A DNA stretch of 13,684 bases from T1Sed10-7 sp040904745 (lineage in GTDB: Bacteria > Actinomycetota > Nitriliruptoria > Nitriliruptorales > Nitriliruptoraceae). Positions within the stretch are counted from its first letter, which is position 1. Every line of letters begins with the position of its first letter. The notes beneath the pieces were generated by a model that did not search any database, was not told where the DNA came from, and saw only the letters and a list, made by a program, of their open reading frames with translations. The stretch spans positions 1 through 13,684 of the forward strand of contig JBBDSW010000004.1 in NCBI GenBank assembly GCA_040904745.1, given 5' to 3'. This document shows, piece after piece, positions 11,961 through 13,684 of the stretch. The position numbers were made by a program, and so were the translations under genes.

Positions 11961-12461
11961 GTGTCGTACTCGAGTGACGTTGGGGAGCGCCTTCGTCGGG
12001 TTCGGGTGGAGCGCGGTTGGTCCCTGCAGGAGGTCGAGCGTGCATCCGGCGGCCGCTGGAAGGCTGCGGTCATCGGGTCCTACGAGCGTGGTGACCGCAA
12101 CATCAGCGCGACCCGGCTCTTGGAGCTCGCGGAGTTCTACGGGGTGCGGCCCGCCGATGTCCTGCCCGGCGAATCCGCTCCGCAGCACGGTGGCGGGTCG
12201 TCGATCGTCCTCGACCTCCGGCGTCTCGAGTCACTCGGCGACCGGTTCGCGCCGTTGCGACGCTATCTGGAGACGATCCAGGTCCAGCGCGGCGATTTCA
12301 ACCGTCGTGTGCTCTCGGTCCGCAACGAGGACCTGCGGGCGCTCGCCGTGATCCACGAGTCCACGCCAGAGTCACTGACCGATGAGCTCCGCCGTGCTGG
12401 TGTGCTCGGTGGCGATACCACGGTCTTCGAGGATCCCGCCGCCGGTGCGTCAGCTGGCTGA
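11961..12461 (+). CDS. bldD: BldD-family transcriptional regulator with c-di-GMP-binding signature
   Basis: A 166-residue protein, almost exactly the length of Streptomyces BldD. The N-terminal XRE-type helix-turn-helix spans about 7-67 (LRRVRVERGWSLQEVE, GRWKAAVIGSYERGDRNIS, LAEFYGVRPADVLPG). The C-terminal domain (about 82-150) contains R110-G-D112, eight residues, then R121-N-E-D124. This equals the RXD-X8-RXXD motif by which BldD binds a tetrameric c-di-GMP cage and dimerises on DNA. In Streptomyces it represses development genes; here the targets are unknown. GTG 11961 is chosen because GGGAGG (11950-11955) lies 5 nt upstream and the start matches BldD; GTG 11955 and GTG 11931 are in frame. 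Its 3' end overlaps the convergent gene by 12 bp. Confidence 0.93.
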   Translation: MSYSSDVGERLRRVRVERGWSLQEVERASGGRWKAAVIGSYERGDRNISATRLLELAEFYGVRPADVLPGESAPQHGGGSSIVLDLRRLESLGDRFAPLRRYLETIQVQRGDFNRRVLSVRNEDLRALAVIHESTPESLTDELRRAGVLGGDTTVFEDPAAGASAG

Positions 12462-13187
12462 GGCCGCGGCCTCTTCGAGGGTGCGGTTGAGGGAGTCCAG
12501 GACGCTGCGGGCGACCGCGTCCGGCGCCGAGTCACGGACGATGGCCGTGCCGCACAGGAGATCCTGACCGCGCGGGTTGCGCAGCTCGAGGACGGTCAGG
12601 GCGATCTCATGCCCCCCGGTCTGCACGAGCTCGACACCCTGAAGCTCGATCCGCAGATCGATCTCCAGGAGCTGCTTGATCGCGGCGATGGTCGCACCCG
12701 CCACGGCCCGGTCGCGACCTCCGGTGGTCGCAGCCCCCTCGGCGCTCGCGCGGGCGCGCTCATCATCCCGGGCGAGGACCACCTCGGCGACCACGCCGGT
12801 ACCCGAGCGCACGATGCCGACCTCGTCGATGATCACCCGAGCGGCGCTCGCGAGGACCTGACGCTCGTCGAGCTGGACGACGCTGATCACGCGGTGGTCG
12901 AGGGGGATGCCGAAGCGGGCCATCAGGACGGTCTGCGCATCGCGCACCGTCCCCTTGGGGCCGCGGTCCGGCGTCGTGACGATGTGCAGTTCGTCGACCT
13001 GGCGCTCGAATCCCGGCACCAATCTGGCCGCGAGTACCCCGGGGACCCGGCCGAGCTCCTGCTCCACCCGGCGACGCTGCGCCGGATCGTGGAGATCCGT
13101 GGACGGCGGAGGGGTACTGAGGTCGATCTCCGCGCCGAGCTCCGGCGCCGGATCGACGTCGGGGAGCGACCCCACGTGCGAGTTCAC
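12450..13187 (-). CDS. Conserved hypothetical two-domain protein
   Basis: A 245-residue protein with no signal peptide or membrane segment. GTG 13187 is chosen because GAGGAG stands 5 nt upstream; the longer frame to 13352 runs through promoter-like sequence. After an acidic Pro-rich N-terminus (1-35), the first domain (about 36-108) has VEQELGRVPGVLAARLVPG, DELHIVTTPDRGPKGTVRD and LMARFGIPLDHRVISVVQLD, an alpha/beta pattern that I remember from uncharacterised bacterial proteins. The second domain (about 117-240) alternates strands and helices (VVAEVVLARDD, AVAGATIAAIKQLLE, VELVQTGGHEIALTVLELRN, LLCGTAIVRD) and ends with a helix. I cannot assign a function. A TATCGT -10 box (13215-13220) gives a leader of about 20 nt. 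The gene converges on bldD. Confidence 0.75.
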   Translation of the reverse strand: MNSHVGSLPDVDPAPELGAEIDLSTPPPSTDLHDPAQRRRVEQELGRVPGVLAARLVPGFERQVDELHIVTTPDRGPKGTVRDAQTVLMARFGIPLDHRVISVVQLDERQVLASAARVIIDEVGIVRSGTGVVAEVVLARDDERARASAEGAATTGGRDRAVAGATIAAIKQLLEIDLRIELQGVELVQTGGHEIALTVLELRNPRGQDLLCGTAIVRDSAPDAVARSVLDSLNRTLEEAAASAS

Positions 13188-13214
13188 GACGGCTCCTCGG
13201 TCGGCTTCCCGCGG

Positions 13215-13220
13215 ACGATA
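13215..13220 (-). promoter_or_regulatory. -10 box (TATCGT) of the hypothetical gene
   Basis: On the minus strand TATCGT fits TANNNT and lies 27 nt before GTG 13187, leaving room for the GAGGAG ribosome binding site. No clear -35 is visible. Confidence 0.35.
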
Positions 13221-13289
13221 ACAGCCCGCCGACGATGCGCGTGGGAAGGCGACACCCACGCAGCCGGGTCGAACGACCACAGACTGGCC

Positions 13290-13319
13290 CTGGACGTCCG
13301 GCCAAGAGTCGCGTAACGT
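13290..13319 (+). promoter_or_regulatory. Candidate promoter of the secreted-protein leader
   Basis: CTGGAC (13290-13295) and TAACGT (13314-13319) are 18 nt apart on the plus strand. A transcript starting near 13326 would have a leader of about 306 nt before the ATG at 13632, covering the structured region. Confidence 0.3.
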
Positions 13320-13362
13320 GCGCGATTGATCACGCTTCGATAGAAGTAACAACAGAAGTGTT

Positions 13363-13559
13363 CACCAGTAACTAACTGGTGGATGGTCGGACGACCCGTT
13401 CGACCGTGACGATGGAACTGAAAACTGCAGAGCGAGCGATGTGCAGGGGAGGTCGTCCCGACGGCCGCCGTGATTGAACGACCTGCGATACCGCAATACC
13501 AAGGTCCGAACAGCTACCAAGCATCACGTGTCACCACCGCCATCAGAGCGGTGACCATC
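13363..13559 (+). ncRNA. Structured 5' leader; candidate riboswitch (possibly diverged c-di-AMP type)
   Basis: Within 444 bp of non-coding DNA there are many inverted repeats. These include CACCAGT/ACTGGTG (13363-13369, 13375-13381), an 11-bp stem with one bulge (13386-13396 with 13451-13462) and a competing 7-bp stem (13450-13456 with 13478-13484). Small hairpins lie at 13425-13446, 13461-13471 and 13484-13495, and GTCACC/GGTGAC pairs 13530-13535 with 13550-13555. GATGGTC (13382-13388) can pair with GACCATC (13553-13559). A 124-nt core (13405-13528) closed by CGTG/ATG with CATCACG contains CCGAACAGCTA (13506-13516), close to the CCGACAGCTAA block of ydaO-type c-di-AMP riboswitches. Other conserved blocks are only weakly matched. 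Those riboswitches often precede secreted cell-wall enzymes in actinobacteria, and a signal peptide follows here. Structure is likely; the class is a guess. Confidence 0.4.
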
Positions 13560-13631
13560 GAGCGAAGCGAACCCGACCAACGTCCAACAGCGAGGGCGGA
13601 GGCCAGGCAGCGACTCGATGGAGGTGTGCAC

Positions 13632-13684
13632 ATGTCGAAGAGGATCTTCCTCGCCATGGCCAGCCTGGCAGCTCTCGTGCTGTC
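13632..13684 (+). CDS. Secreted protein, N-terminal signal peptide only (cut by window end)
   Basis: ATG 13632 has GGAGGT (13620-13625) 6 nt upstream, the best ribosome binding site in the window. The 17 readable codons give MSKRIFLAMASLAALVL, a basic start followed by a hydrophobic core, i.e. a Sec signal peptide. The mature protein lies outside the window. The long structured leader suggests a regulated cell-wall enzyme such as a resuscitation factor or NlpC/P60 hydrolase, but nothing in the visible residues shows this. Confidence 0.7.
   Translation, partial: MSKRIFLAMASLAALVL

Noticed and set aside
1..13684. CRISPR array, tRNA, rRNA, insertion sequence ends, prophage genes
   Set aside because: No regularly spaced direct repeats, no cloverleaf, no rRNA-like sequence, and no transposase or integrase were seen.

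Overview
The window is high-GC DNA (roughly 70% by eye) from an actinobacterium (Actinomycetota). The gene families point that way: a divergent metallopeptidase/DUF3499 pair beside a phosphomannomutase, a ComF-HPF-SecA run, an Rv3235-family protein, a SigR-type ECF sigma factor with an RsrA-type zinc anti-sigma factor, and a BldD regulator that keeps its cyclic-di-GMP signature. From memory, the same families lie in one chromosomal neighbourhood in Mycobacterium (about Rv3221 to Rv3259), so most of the window is an old, vertically inherited chromosomal block. The proteins are not close to Streptomyces or Mycobacterium; a deep branch such as Nitriliruptoria is possible but cannot be proven here. 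A run of 100 N shows that this is a draft scaffold.

Layout. 51-455 (-) is a zincin-like metallopeptidase, probably leaderless. 680-1174 (+) is a DUF3499 zinc-ribbon-like protein, behind a promoter with a palindrome between -35 and -10. 1319-1658 (+) is a small Cys-rich DUF6788-like ORF that runs into the assembly gap (1659-1758). 1825-3369 is a phosphomannomutase/phosphoglucomutase, followed by a 56-residue Trm112-like protein (3439-3609) and a ComF-family phosphoribosyltransferase (3691-4383). After a 305-bp leader with two hairpins come a short-form hibernation factor (4689-5057), a strong hairpin terminator, and secA (5236-8181).

A minus-strand pair (8665-9561 and 8192-8668, ATGA overlap) encodes a single-span membrane protein and an Rv3235-family protein, converging on secA with a 10-bp gap. 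The 312-bp divergent spacer (9562-9873) holds an AT-rich block with 10-bp-phased repeats. Rightward from it run sigR and rsrA (thiol-oxidative stress switch), an NAD-dependent sugar-nucleotide epimerase and a BldD orthologue. BldD meets a conserved hypothetical gene (12450-13187, -) tail to tail with a 12-bp overlap. The last 500 bases hold a divergent promoter region, a strongly structured leader that may be a diverged c-di-AMP-type riboswitch, and the first 17 codons of a secreted protein cut by the window end.

The themes are envelope and export (ManB sugar phosphates, the epimerase, SecA, a membrane-anchored protein, a secreted protein), translation (Trm112, HPF) and stress or developmental control (SigR/RsrA, BldD). 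No CRISPR array, tRNA, rRNA or complete mobile element was seen. The observations most worth checking are the structured leader at 13363-13559, the open 51-codon extension upstream of sigR, the phased repeats before sigR, and the DUF6788-like intrusion at the assembly gap.
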